Assembly (NCBI GenBank): GCA_014378085.1
Contig: JACMOJ010000339.1
Location: forward strand, 1 to 17,006
Length of the DNA: 17,006 bases
Source of the DNA: Burkholderiales bacterium
GTDB lineage: Bacteria > Pseudomonadota > Gammaproteobacteria > Burkholderiales > Usitatibacteraceae
Direction of reading: 5' to 3'
A program made the translations under genes and the position numbers. The notes under the pieces were generated by a model. It saw only the letters and a list, made by a program, of their open reading frames with translations, was not told the DNA's origin and made no database searches. Below are positions 7,057 through 13,990 of this stretch, in pieces; within the stretch, counting starts at the first letter, position 1, and each line of letters opens with the position of its first letter.

Positions 7057-7416
7057 TTAACCCATCGGTTTGATGAGCGGCGTGATGACAGGTGTCACCA
7101 TTGGCGCGGGCTTTGCTGCGGGGGCGGCCTTTTTAGGGGCTGCTTTTTTCGCAGCTGGTTTCTTTACAGGCTTCTTAGCTACTTTTTTTTTTGCCGCTGG
7201 TTTCTTAGCGGCTTTCTTTGCAACAGGTTTTTTAGCCGCTTTTTTTGCAGCAGGCTTTTTCTTAGCCGCTGGCTTTTTTGCGACTTTCTTAGCAGCTGGC
7301 TTCTTTGCGACTTTTTTTGCTGCTGGCTTCTTTGCTACTTTTTTTGCTGCTGGCTTCTTTACTGCTGGTTTTTTAGCCGCTTTTTTTGCTGCCGGCTTTT
7401 TCTTGGCTGTTGCCAT
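7057..7416 (-). CDS. Histone H1-like lysine/alanine/proline-rich DNA-binding protein
   Basis: This 119-residue protein is almost entirely lysine, alanine, proline and a little valine, built from variants of a KKPAAKK(V/A)A repeat. It ends in a non-repetitive hydrophobic tail (about 100-119, PMVTPVITPLIKPMG). Such proteins resemble the C-terminal domain of eukaryotic histone H1 and occur in many betaproteobacteria, for example Bordetella BpH1. They bind DNA through charge and act as nucleoid proteins. The ATG at 7416 is preceded by AAAGGAG with a 7-base gap (7424-7430), which decides the start over an in-frame TTG six bases upstream. The gene is rich in A runs on its coding strand and internally repetitive, so length may vary between strains. 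The antisense frame of Phe/Ala repeats is a mirror artefact. Confidence 0.88.
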   Translation of the reverse strand: MATAKKKPAAKKAAKKPAVKKPAAKKVAKKPAAKKVAKKPAAKKVAKKPAAKKKPAAKKAAKKPVAKKAAKKPAAKKKVAKKPVKKPAAKKAAPKKAAPAAKPAPMVTPVITPLIKPMG

Positions 7417-7803
7417 GATCAAACTCCTTTCGATGGTTGGACCGAATTGCTTGTTTGGACTCGACTCTACTGAATCGAATCACCAAGACATCAGTTCAGA
7501 CGAACGATTGAGATTGGCAGTTGCCGAGAATGCTAGAGACGGCGAAACAACCTCACTCCACTCGCGGTTGCTTGCCTAAAGAATCCAAATGCGAGGAATT
7601 CAAAAAACATTCGCCGCGAGCACTTGGTGAACTGGATTCTATGTAAGAAATTTTTTGAACACCAGTTATTCGCGCCCTCAACACTGATTATTAGCAATCA
7701 AGTTTTCAATTACTGTATCGAATCGATACCATCGTAATTTACTCCGCTACGCCATCACTCAATTTTCTGTCCAAGCATTTTGTTTTCGTTGAAAGTTTGC
7801 GCA
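7417..7803. other. Non-coding region upstream of the histone-like gene and downstream of lysA
   Basis: These 387 bases are more A/T-rich than the surrounding genes and hold no credible coding frame. They should include the histone-like gene's promoter, but I see no clear -35/-10 pair. There is no evident intrinsic terminator for lysA. A perfect 15-base odd palindrome, GTATCGAATCGATAC, lies at 7715-7729 and is listed separately. Confidence 0.5.
7715..7729. promoter_or_regulatory. 15-base palindrome GTATCGA-A-TCGATAC
   Basis: Seven-base arms are exactly inverted around one central A. The ten bases GTATCGAATC (or GATTCGATAC on the other strand) also occur in the inverted repeat ahead of the MarR gene, in the arm at 9795-9812. 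A shared operator is possible; this is inference from sequence identity only. Confidence 0.35.
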
Positions 7804-9090
7804 TCAAACCTCAATCTCGGGAAGCAGATGTTCTCCGGATAACAACATATCAATGGTCTCGCGTTCGCGCACAAGATATGCGTTTTGTCCGTCCACCATC
7901 ACTTCGGCTGCGCGCGGACGGGTATTGTAATTTGAGGACATCACAAAGCCATATGCACCGGCAGACAACACGGCAATTAAATCGCCCGCGCAAGCATTGA
8001 GACGACGCCCATAGCCAAGTACGTCCGCGCTCTCACACACCGGACCAACGACATCAAACTCTTTCTGTCCTTGCCCGCTGCTAAGTCTAACCGGCACGAT
8101 TTCGTGGTGCGCTTGATAAAGCGCCGGGCGAATTAGGTCGTTCATCGCCGCATCAACAATCAGGAAATTTTTGTGCTCCCCCAGCTTTACGTATTCAACG
8201 CGGCTCAACAACAGTCCGGCGTTACCGGCGATAGCGCGACCAGGCTCAAGCAGCAGCTCGACGTTCCTGCTGCCGAGCGCACTTTCCAATGCTGACGCGT
8301 AGCCGGGCAAATCGATTTGGACTTCTGCGTCATATGTGATCCCAACACCACCGCCGGGACAGATATGGTGAATATCCATGCCGTCGGCGGTGAGCTGATC
8401 GGCTAGGGCGACCAGTTTCCCCATCGCCTCGACGAGCGGAGCGGCGTCGGTCAGCTGCGAACCGATGTGGCAATCCACACCCACTACTTTAATGCCGGGC
8501 ATTGTCGCTGCCCGCTGGTAAACCGCTCGGGCACGTTCGAACGCGATACCAAATTTATTATTCTTAAGCCCTGTCGAAATATACGGGTGCGTTTTAGCGT
8601 CTACATCCGGATTGACGCGAAGACTGACCGGTGCTCGCAGCTTCATTGACGTGGCAATTTCCGCTAGCCGCGTCAATTCCGATTCCGACTCGACATTGAA
8701 ACACTTGATCCCCGCCTTCAGGGCGTACGTCATTTCACTGGCGGTTTTTCCTAGGCCGGAAAAGACCACCTTGCTCGCTTTGCCCCCCGCTCTCAACACC
8801 CTCTCCAGCTCGCCGCCGGAAACAATATCAAATCCCGCACCTAGTCGCGCCAGGGTGTTCAGAACCGCGAGATTTGAGTTTGCCTTTACCGCATAACAAA
8901 TCGTGTATGCGCGCGCCTCGCGCGCCGCACCGACTGCCGCATCAAGCTGGCGGTAAGCCATTGTTAACGCTGCGCGTGAATAAACAAAGGTTGGCGTGCC
9001 GAACTCAGCCGCGATATCGGCTAGTCGGACACCCTCGACACACAACTCGTCGGACAAATAGTGCCCGCCGAAAACTTCAATTGCGGCCAT
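7804..9090 (-). CDS. lysA: Diaminopimelate decarboxylase
   Basis: LysA decarboxylates meso-diaminopimelate to lysine, the last step of lysine synthesis, with pyridoxal phosphate. The 428-residue protein is a fold-III PLP enzyme. Lys69 in CYAVKANSNLAVL forms the internal aldimine. HIGSQ (208-212), the phosphate-binding glycines GGGVGI (246-251) and EPGRAIAG (282-289) follow. Cys352 in GPVCESADVLG comes from the partner subunit's active site. GAYGFVMSSNYN near the C-terminus is also typical. The ATG at 9090 directly follows the lptM stop codon, with GGGAGC seven to eight bases upstream inside lptM, so translation is probably coupled. Confidence 0.97.
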   Translation of the reverse strand: MAAIEVFGGHYLSDELCVEGVRLADIAAEFGTPTFVYSRAALTMAYRQLDAAVGAAREARAYTICYAVKANSNLAVLNTLARLGAGFDIVSGGELERVLRAGGKASKVVFSGLGKTASEMTYALKAGIKCFNVESESELTRLAEIATSMKLRAPVSLRVNPDVDAKTHPYISTGLKNNKFGIAFERARAVYQRAATMPGIKVVGVDCHIGSQLTDAAPLVEAMGKLVALADQLTADGMDIHHICPGGGVGITYDAEVQIDLPGYASALESALGSRNVELLLEPGRAIAGNAGLLLSRVEYVKLGEHKNFLIVDAAMNDLIRPALYQAHHEIVPVRLSSGQGQKEFDVVGPVCESADVLGYGRRLNACAGDLIAVLSAGAYGFVMSSNYNTRPRAAEVMVDGQNAYLVRERETIDMLLSGEHLLPEIEV

Positions 9091-9222
9091 TCAAAAGCTC
9101 CCAGAAATAGCGGTCGATTTTGGTGGGTCTGGCAGCCGAAGCGGACCCTTCTGACCGCAGGCGGTAAGCGCGGCGACCAATGTGGCGAGCGACAATATGC
9201 GTAGAATTCGGCGTAATGACAT
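9091..9222 (-). CDS. lptM: LptM (YifL/LppL) small lipoprotein
   Basis: This is a 43-residue lipoprotein precursor, short enough to be missed by length filters. It has a basic start (MSLRRILR), a hydrophobic stretch and a lipobox LTAC with the modified Cys at residue 22. The family signature CGQKGPL follows immediately, then a short proline-containing tail (RLPDPPKSTAISGSF). In Escherichia coli LptM (YifL) assists assembly of the LptD/E lipopolysaccharide translocon in the outer membrane. Its place between cyaY (divergent) and lysA (directly downstream, stop adjoining start) is the classic arrangement. An in-frame ATG three codons upstream (9231) is an alternative start; neither has a clear Shine-Dalgarno. 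Confidence 0.9.
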   Translation of the reverse strand: MSLRRILRILSLATLVAALTACGQKGPLRLPDPPKSTAISGSF

Positions 9223-9306
9223 GGTGCACATTTCGAAGTTGTTTGATCGATGGTATCACGTCAACATCGGTCGTTATCTCCAACAAACTTGAGTGAAGAG
9301 CCCTAT

Positions 9307-9645
9307 ATGTCCGCCCCCATTTCTTTATCAGAAACCGATTTTCACCAACGCGTTGATTCGTTGCTTTTAGCGCTTCAATCGCAACTCGACGAAGCGCCGA
9401 CGGATATCGACAGTGAGCTTGCTAGCGGGATTTTGACATTGTCATTTGAAAACGGCAGCAAGATCATCATCAATCGGCAAACTCCCAATCGAGAAATTTG
9501 GGTTGCCGCAAAATCGGGCGGCTTCCATTTTCGATTTGTTTCGCCATCGTGGGTCGACACACGAAGCGGAACAGCGCTGGGCAGACTCCTGACACAAGTC
9601 ATCTCGCAGCAGTCTGGCATCGACATCTTAGTCGCGCTGGACTAG
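9307..9645 (+). CDS. cyaY: CyaY, bacterial frataxin
   Basis: CyaY binds iron and modulates iron-sulfur cluster assembly by the IscS/IscU machinery. The 112-residue protein has the family size. It has an acidic N-terminal helix (FHQRVDSLLLALQSQLDE with D/E residues typical of the iron-binding ridge), the beta-sheet run LASGILTLSFENGSKIIINRQ, and the IWVAAKSGGFHFRF strand pair, followed by a C-terminal helix (ALGRLLTQVISQQSGI). The start is the ATG at 9307, after a modest GAAGAG. A frame open 19 codons further upstream lacks family-like sequence. It is divergent from lptM-lysA with 84 bases between starts, which must hold both promoters. Confidence 0.95.
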   Translation: MSAPISLSETDFHQRVDSLLLALQSQLDEAPTDIDSELASGILTLSFENGSKIIINRQTPNREIWVAAKSGGFHFRFVSPSWVDTRSGTALGRLLTQVISQQSGIDILVALD

Positions 9646-9749
9646 TCAATCGCCACAAGGCGGCACTGCTAAATTGAAGCCGACGACAACGCATATCGGC
9701 TGTCAATGATGCTGCGAAAAGTTGTTGCGGGAGTTGGCCGTGTAATTTA

Positions 9750-9812
9750 GTATCGAGACAACACTAAAAATACATGGCTTAAAATCAGCCGCCATTAGTG
9801 TTGATTCGATAC
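9750..9812. repeat. Long imperfect inverted repeat upstream of the MarR-family gene
   Basis: Arm GTATCGAGACAACACTAA (9750-9767) and arm TTAGTGTTGATTCGATAC (9795-9812) are inverted with 16 of 18 positions complementary; the mismatches are adjacent, at positions 8-9. The 27-base centre includes a smaller GGCT/AGCC pairing. It is not followed by a T run, so it does not look like a terminator. It ends 112 bases before the MarR start and adjoins a weak promoter-like stretch. The outer seven bases match the palindrome at 7715-7729. It could be a two-site operator or a structured leader. Confidence 0.85.
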
Positions 9813-9817
9813 ATTAA

Positions 9818-9837
9818 TTGACTGTAAGGGCTAGAAT
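9818..9837 (+). promoter_or_regulatory. Weak promoter-like elements ahead of the MarR-family gene
   Basis: A TAGAAT hexamer (9832-9837), one base from TATAAT, and a TTGACT (9818-9823) lie just past the inverted repeat. They are too close to be a standard -35/-10 pair with each other: TTGACT would need a -10 near 9841, where the sequence is poor, and TAGAAT lacks a good -35. A start near 9844 would give a leader of about 80 bases. Confidence 0.25.
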
Positions 9838-9924
9838 TGGTTTTGGGGCGTTTGTTTTTATCGCGGCATACGATGCTATTGCTGGCGGCAAATATTTGGA
9901 TATGGACGTATTGCATGGTTACGC

Positions 9925-10527
9925 ATGGATAAAAATCCGCTTGTGTTGCTTGAACTAGTTGAGCGACTAGGCAATTTAATGCGGGCGGAAGCTCGTCGGG
10001 CGGGCGCAGATGAACAGCTCGCACCCGTCCACGTTGAGGCGTTGGTCTATCTTGCAGGCGCGAACCGCTACTCGAATACGCCACAGGCGCTGAGTGAGTA
10101 CCTTGGCCTGACCAAGGGCACCGTGTCCCAAAGCCTGTTGCTACTTGATCGGCGAGGCTTGATCGAACGCTATCAAGATGACATTGATCGCCGAGTTGTC
10201 CGGCTTCGCCTATCCGCGACCGGAGAACAGTTTTTGTACGAAAATCAGCCACAGCTTGCGTGGATTCATGCGACGCGCGAGATCAGCCCGAACCGAGTAC
10301 GTAACGCCGTTTCTGCACTTCGCGAGACGCTCACCACGTTCCAATCTGATCGCGACGGCTCGCCATTTGGCAAATGTCCCGGTTGTAGACACTTCGAGCG
10401 CCTTTCCATCCGCGCATATAGATGCGGGCTCATGGGCGATCGATTGTCGGGTCCTGATACTCGGAAAATTTGTTGGCTGTATGCCGCAAAGGGCGGCGCC
10501 GCTGATGACGATGATGATGACCTGTAA
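9925..10527 (+). CDS. MarR-family regulator with a four-cysteine C-terminal extension
   Basis: The 200-residue protein has a MarR-type winged helix at about 52-100: TPQALSEYLGL, then TKGTVSQSLLLLDRRGLIER as recognition helix region, then the wing QDDIDRRVVRLRLSATG. Helices expected to form the dimer interface are at 5-25 and 105-142. Unlike classical MarR (about 145 residues) it continues with a tail whose only cysteines are C151, C154, C167 and C183 (spacing C-X2-C-X12-C-X15-C), and it ends in six aspartates. The cysteine set looks like a metal or iron-sulfur ligand group; this is inference. The start is the ATG at 9925; an ATG at 9914 is out of frame. The gene stands alone between cyaY and the PTS genes, with a large inverted repeat upstream that may be its operator. 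The ligand and targets are unknown. Confidence 0.88.
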   Translation: MDKNPLVLLELVERLGNLMRAEARRAGADEQLAPVHVEALVYLAGANRYSNTPQALSEYLGLTKGTVSQSLLLLDRRGLIERYQDDIDRRVVRLRLSATGEQFLYENQPQLAWIHATREISPNRVRNAVSALRETLTTFQSDRDGSPFGKCPGCRHFERLSIRAYRCGLMGDRLSGPDTRKICWLYAAKGGAADDDDDDL

Positions 10528-10626
10528 ATAAATAAGTGGCGCACCGCACACAGTTCACGCAAATCGTTTTGCCACGTTTTACAGCGCCGGATCGGCTCAA
10601 TTTGCTCGATGCGCTAGAATCGGTCG

Positions 10627-11043
10627 ATGATTGGACTATTGATTGTTGCCCACGGCACGTTGGGCGAAAGCCTTATTCACTGCGCCTCCCACGTTGTTGG
10701 GAAACGCCCTTTGTACCTCCGCCAGCTTGGCGTAACCATTCACGACGATCCGGATGCGATCCTACCGCAGGCTCGTGACCTGATCCGCTTTGTCGATAAA
10801 GGTAATGGCGTGCTTATCATGACAGACATTTTTGGGGCAACACCATCCAATATTGCCTGCCAACTGCTAGATGCCGGGCGGGTGACCGGCATCTCTGGCG
10901 TAAATCTGCCCATGCTGATCCGCGCGCTGACATACCGCGAACGTCCGATGGCAGAGCTGATCGAAAAGGCGATCGCCGGCGGCACCGAAGGAATTATCGA
11001 AATGCCGGCGAGCCGTTGTGAAACCCCAGCCAAGACAACATAA
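10627..11043 (+). CDS. PTS EIIA component, mannose (EIIA-Man) family
   Basis: This is a 138-residue stand-alone EIIA domain. His9 in LLIVAHGTLGESL is the phospho-acceptor, and the MTDIFGATPSNIA motif (about 85-97) supplies the conserved aspartate near the active site. In many Proteobacteria a ManX-like EIIA is encoded with HPr and EI but without EIIB/EIIC, and serves regulation instead of sugar uptake. That fits here, since ptsH follows 5 bases later and no permease is in the window. The start is the ATG at 10627, with a poor Shine-Dalgarno. A stretch GCTAGAAT just upstream (10612-10619) resembles a -10 element. The C-terminal tail (about 128-138) is short and polar. Confidence 0.92.
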   Translation: MIGLLIVAHGTLGESLIHCASHVVGKRPLYLRQLGVTIHDDPDAILPQARDLIRFVDKGNGVLIMTDIFGATPSNIACQLLDAGRVTGISGVNLPMLIRALTYRERPMAELIEKAIAGGTEGIIEMPASRCETPAKTT

Positions 11044-11048
11044 CCGAT

Positions 11049-11318
11049 ATGCAAAAGCAGGAAATTGAAATTATCAACAAGCTGGGACTCCATGCGCGAG
11101 CCTCCGCCAAGCTCACCCAAACTGCCGCTCGCTTCCAGAGCGAGGTATTTATTGCCAAAGCAGGGCGCAGAGTAAACGCTAAGTTCATCATGGGCGACAT
11201 GATGCTGGCTGCGGGCAAAGGTACGCTGGTGGAAATTGAAACGGCTGGGATTGACGAAGTTGACGCGTTGGCGGCGGTCGCTGCGCTGATTAATGATAAG
11301 TTTGGCGAGGGCGAATAG
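11049..11318 (+). CDS. ptsH: Phosphocarrier protein HPr with Phe at position 46
   Basis: HPr carries phosphate from EI to EIIA domains. The 89-residue protein has the active His15 in NKLGLHARASAKL and the family length. The regulatory segment reads VNAKFIMGDMMLAAGKGT: position 46, normally the serine phosphorylated by HPr kinase/phosphorylase in Firmicutes and many Proteobacteria, is Phe (codon TTC, one base from TCC Ser). Asp50 also stands where a hydrophobic residue is usual. So this HPr should not accept the HprK-dependent regulatory phosphate, while His15 transfer should be intact. The start is the ATG at 11049, five bases after the EIIA stop, so the two are probably translated from one message. 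A 177-base gap with direct repeats separates it from ptsI. Confidence 0.95.
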   Translation: MQKQEIEIINKLGLHARASAKLTQTAARFQSEVFIAKAGRRVNAKFIMGDMMLAAGKGTLVEIETAGIDEVDALAAVAALINDKFGEGE

Positions 11319-11410
11319 CGGTGGGCTCGCGAGGCGGCGGGGATGTCACGTTGCGCGTGCCCGATACACCGACCGCCCAAAAAGGCAAAATCCAATACTT
11401 TGCTGGATTT

Positions 11411-11450
11411 GATCGGCTTCGGTCGGCTTAGGTCGGCTTAGGTCGGTCCA
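11411..11450 (+). repeat. Period-10 direct repeat (GGTCGGCTTA) between ptsH and ptsI
   Basis: Four adjoining 10-base units, GATCGGCTTC, GGTCGGCTTA, GGTCGGCTTA and GGTCGGTCCA, occupy 11411-11450. The middle two are identical and the outer ones diverge. A small inverted repeat, AAATCCA (11388-11394) with TGGATTT (11404-11410), lies immediately before. The ptsI start is 45 bases downstream. This may be a regulatory array or a replication-slippage product. It shares the 10-base period, but not the sequence, with the array ahead of ntrB. Confidence 0.85.
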
Positions 11451-11495
11451 GATTTTGTCGGCTAACCTAATAGTTCTATTTACCGGAGCAAGCAG

Positions 11496-13241
11496 ATGAG
11501 TTTTACCATGCACGGATTGGGGGTGTCGGGCGGCATTGCCATCGGTCATGCCCACTTGGTAACGCTCGCATCTCTTGAGGTTGATCACTATTTGATCCCG
11601 GTCGAGTTTGTCGCCAAAGAAATTATGCGGTTTGACCGCGCCGTTAAATCCGTACGCGCAGAGTTAGACGAGCTCGAAATTGGACTGAAGGCCGCGCACA
11701 AACTGGACGCGCACTCTGGTGATATCGCTTCCTTCGTCACAATTCATCGTATGTTGCTGGAAGACCCCACCATTTCTGTCGAACCGCGCGCCATCATCGA
11801 GCGTGAGAGTTGCAACGCAGAATGGGCGCTGAAGCTACGCATCGATGACCTACTCGCGCAGTTTGCCGACATACAAGACGAATACCTCCGAGAGCGCAAA
11901 ACAGACGTGCGACAGGTTGCCGAACGCATCGTATCTGCGCTGACCGGACAGGGCGGCGCAGTACCCGAAAAGCTTCGCGAGCGTGCGGAAGACACTATCT
12001 TGGTAGCTCGCGACCTTTCGCCTGCCGATGTCATCTTGTTTAAGGATCATCAGCTAGCCGCCTTCATCACCGACTTGGGCGGCAAAACATCACATACCGC
12101 GATTCTTGCTCGCAGTCTGGGCATTCCGGCGCTAGTCGCCCTACATACGGCGCGAGAACTGGTTCGGGAGGACGAATTAATCATTGTCGACGGTACGCAA
12201 GGTGTCGTAATCGTCGATCCCGAAGAAACCGTTCTGGCGGAGTACCGGCTCAAACAACATCAGTGGAATTTAGAGAAACAAAAGCTCGGGCGCTTGAAGG
12301 CAGCAGCCGCTTCAACACTGGATGGCGTAAGTGTGGAGCTACACGCCAATATCGAATTACCCTCCGACTTGGTCGCTGTCCACCAATCTGGCGCGACCGG
12401 CGTCGGACTGTTCCGCAGCGAGTTTTTGTTTATGAACCGCCGCGACCTACCCACCGAGGATGAGCAATTTGCAGCCTACAAAGCGGTGGCAGAAGGTTTA
12501 AAAGGGATGCCGGTGGTCATCAGGACGCTAGATATCGGCGCCGATAAGTCGCTCGACCCTGCATTGGCGACCAATGGTCATTCGGCGCTTGGACTTCGCG
12601 CGATTCGGTATTGTCTGGCGGAGCCACAAATATTTAACGCCCAACTTCGCGCAATCCTCAGATCGTCGCGCTATGGCGACGTGAGAATTCTGATCCCGAT
12701 GCTCGCTTCGTCGGTAGAAATCCGCCAAACATTGCTTGCCATTGACACCGCCAAAGCGCAACTGAAGGTTGAGGGTAAAAAATTCAACGATAAGATCTTA
12801 GTCGGCGGCATGATCGAGGTTCCCGCGGCAGCGATCGCATTGCCAATGTTCCTTGCCAAACTCGATTTTCTCTCTATCGGCACTAACGACCTGATCCAAT
12901 ACACCCTTGCCATCGACAGAACCGACGACGCGGTTGCACACCTCTATGATCCCCTACATCCCGCCGTATTGCATCTCATCGCCAGCGTGATCGAACAAGC
13001 AAATCTTGCAAAAGTGCCGGTGGCGGTTTGTGGGGAGATGGCGGGGGATGTTTCGTTAACCCGCTTGTTGCTAGGGTTTGGATTACGCGATTTTTCAATG
13101 CATCCCGCTAATCTTTTGCTGGTCAAGCAGCGAGTACTGATGACCGATGTTTCGCAGATTCCACAACTGGTTGCAGCCATCATGCGATCGGGCGACCCTG
13201 AAGAAACGCGTGAACTGCTCGACCAGCTGAACGCGCTTTAG
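11496..13241 (+). CDS. ptsI: PTS enzyme I (phosphoenolpyruvate-protein phosphotransferase)
   Basis: EI takes phosphate from phosphoenolpyruvate onto its own histidine and passes it to HPr, starting the PTS relay in the cytoplasm. The 581 residues match the usual EI length. The HPr-binding helical domain spans about 30-150. The phospho-histidine H200 is in GGKTSHTAILARSLGIPA. The PEP-binding barrel shows TGVGLFRSEFLFM (301-313), RTLDIGADK (343-351), GGMIEVPAA (437-445), FLSIGTNDLIQYTLAIDR (458-475) and catalytic C512 in VAVCGEMAGD. There is no GAF domain, so this is not the PtsP (EI-Ntr) type. The start is the ATG at 11496 behind GGAG with a 7-base gap. It follows ptsH after 177 bases that include a repeat, so it could have its own promoter as well as read-through. 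Confidence 0.97.
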   Translation: MSFTMHGLGVSGGIAIGHAHLVTLASLEVDHYLIPVEFVAKEIMRFDRAVKSVRAELDELEIGLKAAHKLDAHSGDIASFVTIHRMLLEDPTISVEPRAIIERESCNAEWALKLRIDDLLAQFADIQDEYLRERKTDVRQVAERIVSALTGQGGAVPEKLRERAEDTILVARDLSPADVILFKDHQLAAFITDLGGKTSHTAILARSLGIPALVALHTARELVREDELIIVDGTQGVVIVDPEETVLAEYRLKQHQWNLEKQKLGRLKAAAASTLDGVSVELHANIELPSDLVAVHQSGATGVGLFRSEFLFMNRRDLPTEDEQFAAYKAVAEGLKGMPVVIRTLDIGADKSLDPALATNGHSALGLRAIRYCLAEPQIFNAQLRAILRSSRYGDVRILIPMLASSVEIRQTLLAIDTAKAQLKVEGKKFNDKILVGGMIEVPAAAIALPMFLAKLDFLSIGTNDLIQYTLAIDRTDDAVAHLYDPLHPAVLHLIASVIEQANLAKVPVAVCGEMAGDVSLTRLLLGFGLRDFSMHPANLLLVKQRVLMTDVSQIPQLVAAIMRSGDPEETRELLDQLNAL

Positions 13242-13901
13242 ATGTTAGGCGCTCTCCGAACCACCCAGCCTTCCCAGCCGACTTCGAACGGGATTCGCTT
13301 CGATCGATTTGTTTGGCTAAACCAAGTTCGGATGCTTGCCGTGCCTGCGTTTCTGGCGCTCGCCGGGTGCGCCTCCCCGACCTTTTTTAGCCTTCAACTG
13401 AGTGTGCCCTTTACGGATCTCAATGAACGTATCAGCCAACGGTTCCCGATGGAGCGCAGCATTGCGGATTTGTTGACGGTAACGCTGATGCGCCCGAAGA
13501 TAGCGCCAATATTGGCTGTCGCGGAGCGCGGACCAACAATGCCGGCGGCGCGGTTGTCGCTTACCTTAGATTTACAGCTAAAACTACCATCTTTGGTAAA
13601 TGCCACGCAGCGGACTCTTTGGGGAAGCATGACGTTATCTGGCGTGCCCCGCTACGAGCCAAAAATGAAGGGCATTGTGTTGCTAGACGCAAAGCTTGAT
13701 CGGGTTCGGGTTGATAACATGCCAAACGCGCTATCCGCAGCACTGGCAAAGGCTGCTTCACAGCTTGCCAAAGAACACCTCGACAACAAACCAATTTATA
13801 GCCTAACGGCGGCGCAGGTTACAAGGCTAGGTTTAGAGGCTGAAAACTCTGCGCTTTCGTTCGTTGTCCTCGCTGATCGCCTCGTCATTGCCAAGCAATA
13901 G
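13242..13901 (+). CDS. DUF1439 (YceB-like) lipoprotein
   Basis: This is a probable outer-membrane-directed lipoprotein of the DUF1439 family, which has no firm function. A lipobox LAGC is followed by [26 protein letters not shown], then the family's beta-rich body. [19 protein letters not shown] and the helical stretch [22 protein letters not shown] resemble YceB of E. coli. The frame opens with an ATG directly after the ptsI stop, which would give a 42-residue leader. The inner ATG at 13332 gives only 12 residues before the lipobox Cys and no basic n-region. Neither has a good Shine-Dalgarno, so the true start is uncertain. Direct adjacency to ptsI suggests co-transcription. Confidence 0.8.
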   Translation: MLGALRTTQPSQPTSNGIRFDRFVWLNQVRMLAVPAFLALAGCASPTFFSLQLSVPFTDLNERISQRFPMERSIADLLTVTLMRPKIAPILAVAERGPTMPAARLSLTLDLQLKLPSLVNATQRTLWGSMTLSGVPRYEPKMKGIVLLDAKLDRVRVDNMPNALSAALAKAASQLAKEHLDNKPIYSLTAAQVTRLGLEAENSALSFVVLADRLVIAKQ

Positions 13902-13956
13902 TCGATTCGACGTTTCTGCGCGGCCCTCGCGAAGGTTTTTTCCAACATGCCCCGCC

Positions 13957-13962
13957 TATAAT
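13957..13962 (+). promoter_or_regulatory. Candidate -10 element for uppP
   Basis: A perfect TATAAT hexamer lies 28 bases upstream of the uppP start codon, predicting a leader of about 22 bases. The -35 region, a T-rich run near 13935-13943, is poor. The same T run follows a weak bulged hairpin (about 13913-13933) that might partly terminate the upstream transcript. Confidence 0.45.
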
Positions 13963-13979
13963 CACCCACCACAATTGCA

Positions 13980-13983
13980 GGAG
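13980..13983 (+). promoter_or_regulatory. Ribosome binding site fixing the uppP TTG start
   Basis: GGAG is placed 7 bases before the TTG at 13991. It supports that rare start codon, because no in-frame ATG occurs before the first conserved UppP residues. Confidence 0.7.
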
Positions 13984-13990
13984 CACTGAG

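Noticed and set aside
7070..7579. 169-residue plus-strand frame rich in Phe, Ala and Gly
   Set aside because: It is the mirror of the lysine-rich histone-like repeats, lacks a ribosome binding site, and the minus-strand gene has a clear start and family match.
9750..9812. Terminator for cyaY
   Set aside because: More than 100 bases past the cyaY stop, long loop, and no T run on either side.
11388..11410. Terminator between ptsH and ptsI
   Set aside because: The hairpin AAATCCA/TGGATTT is short and A/T-rich with no following T run.
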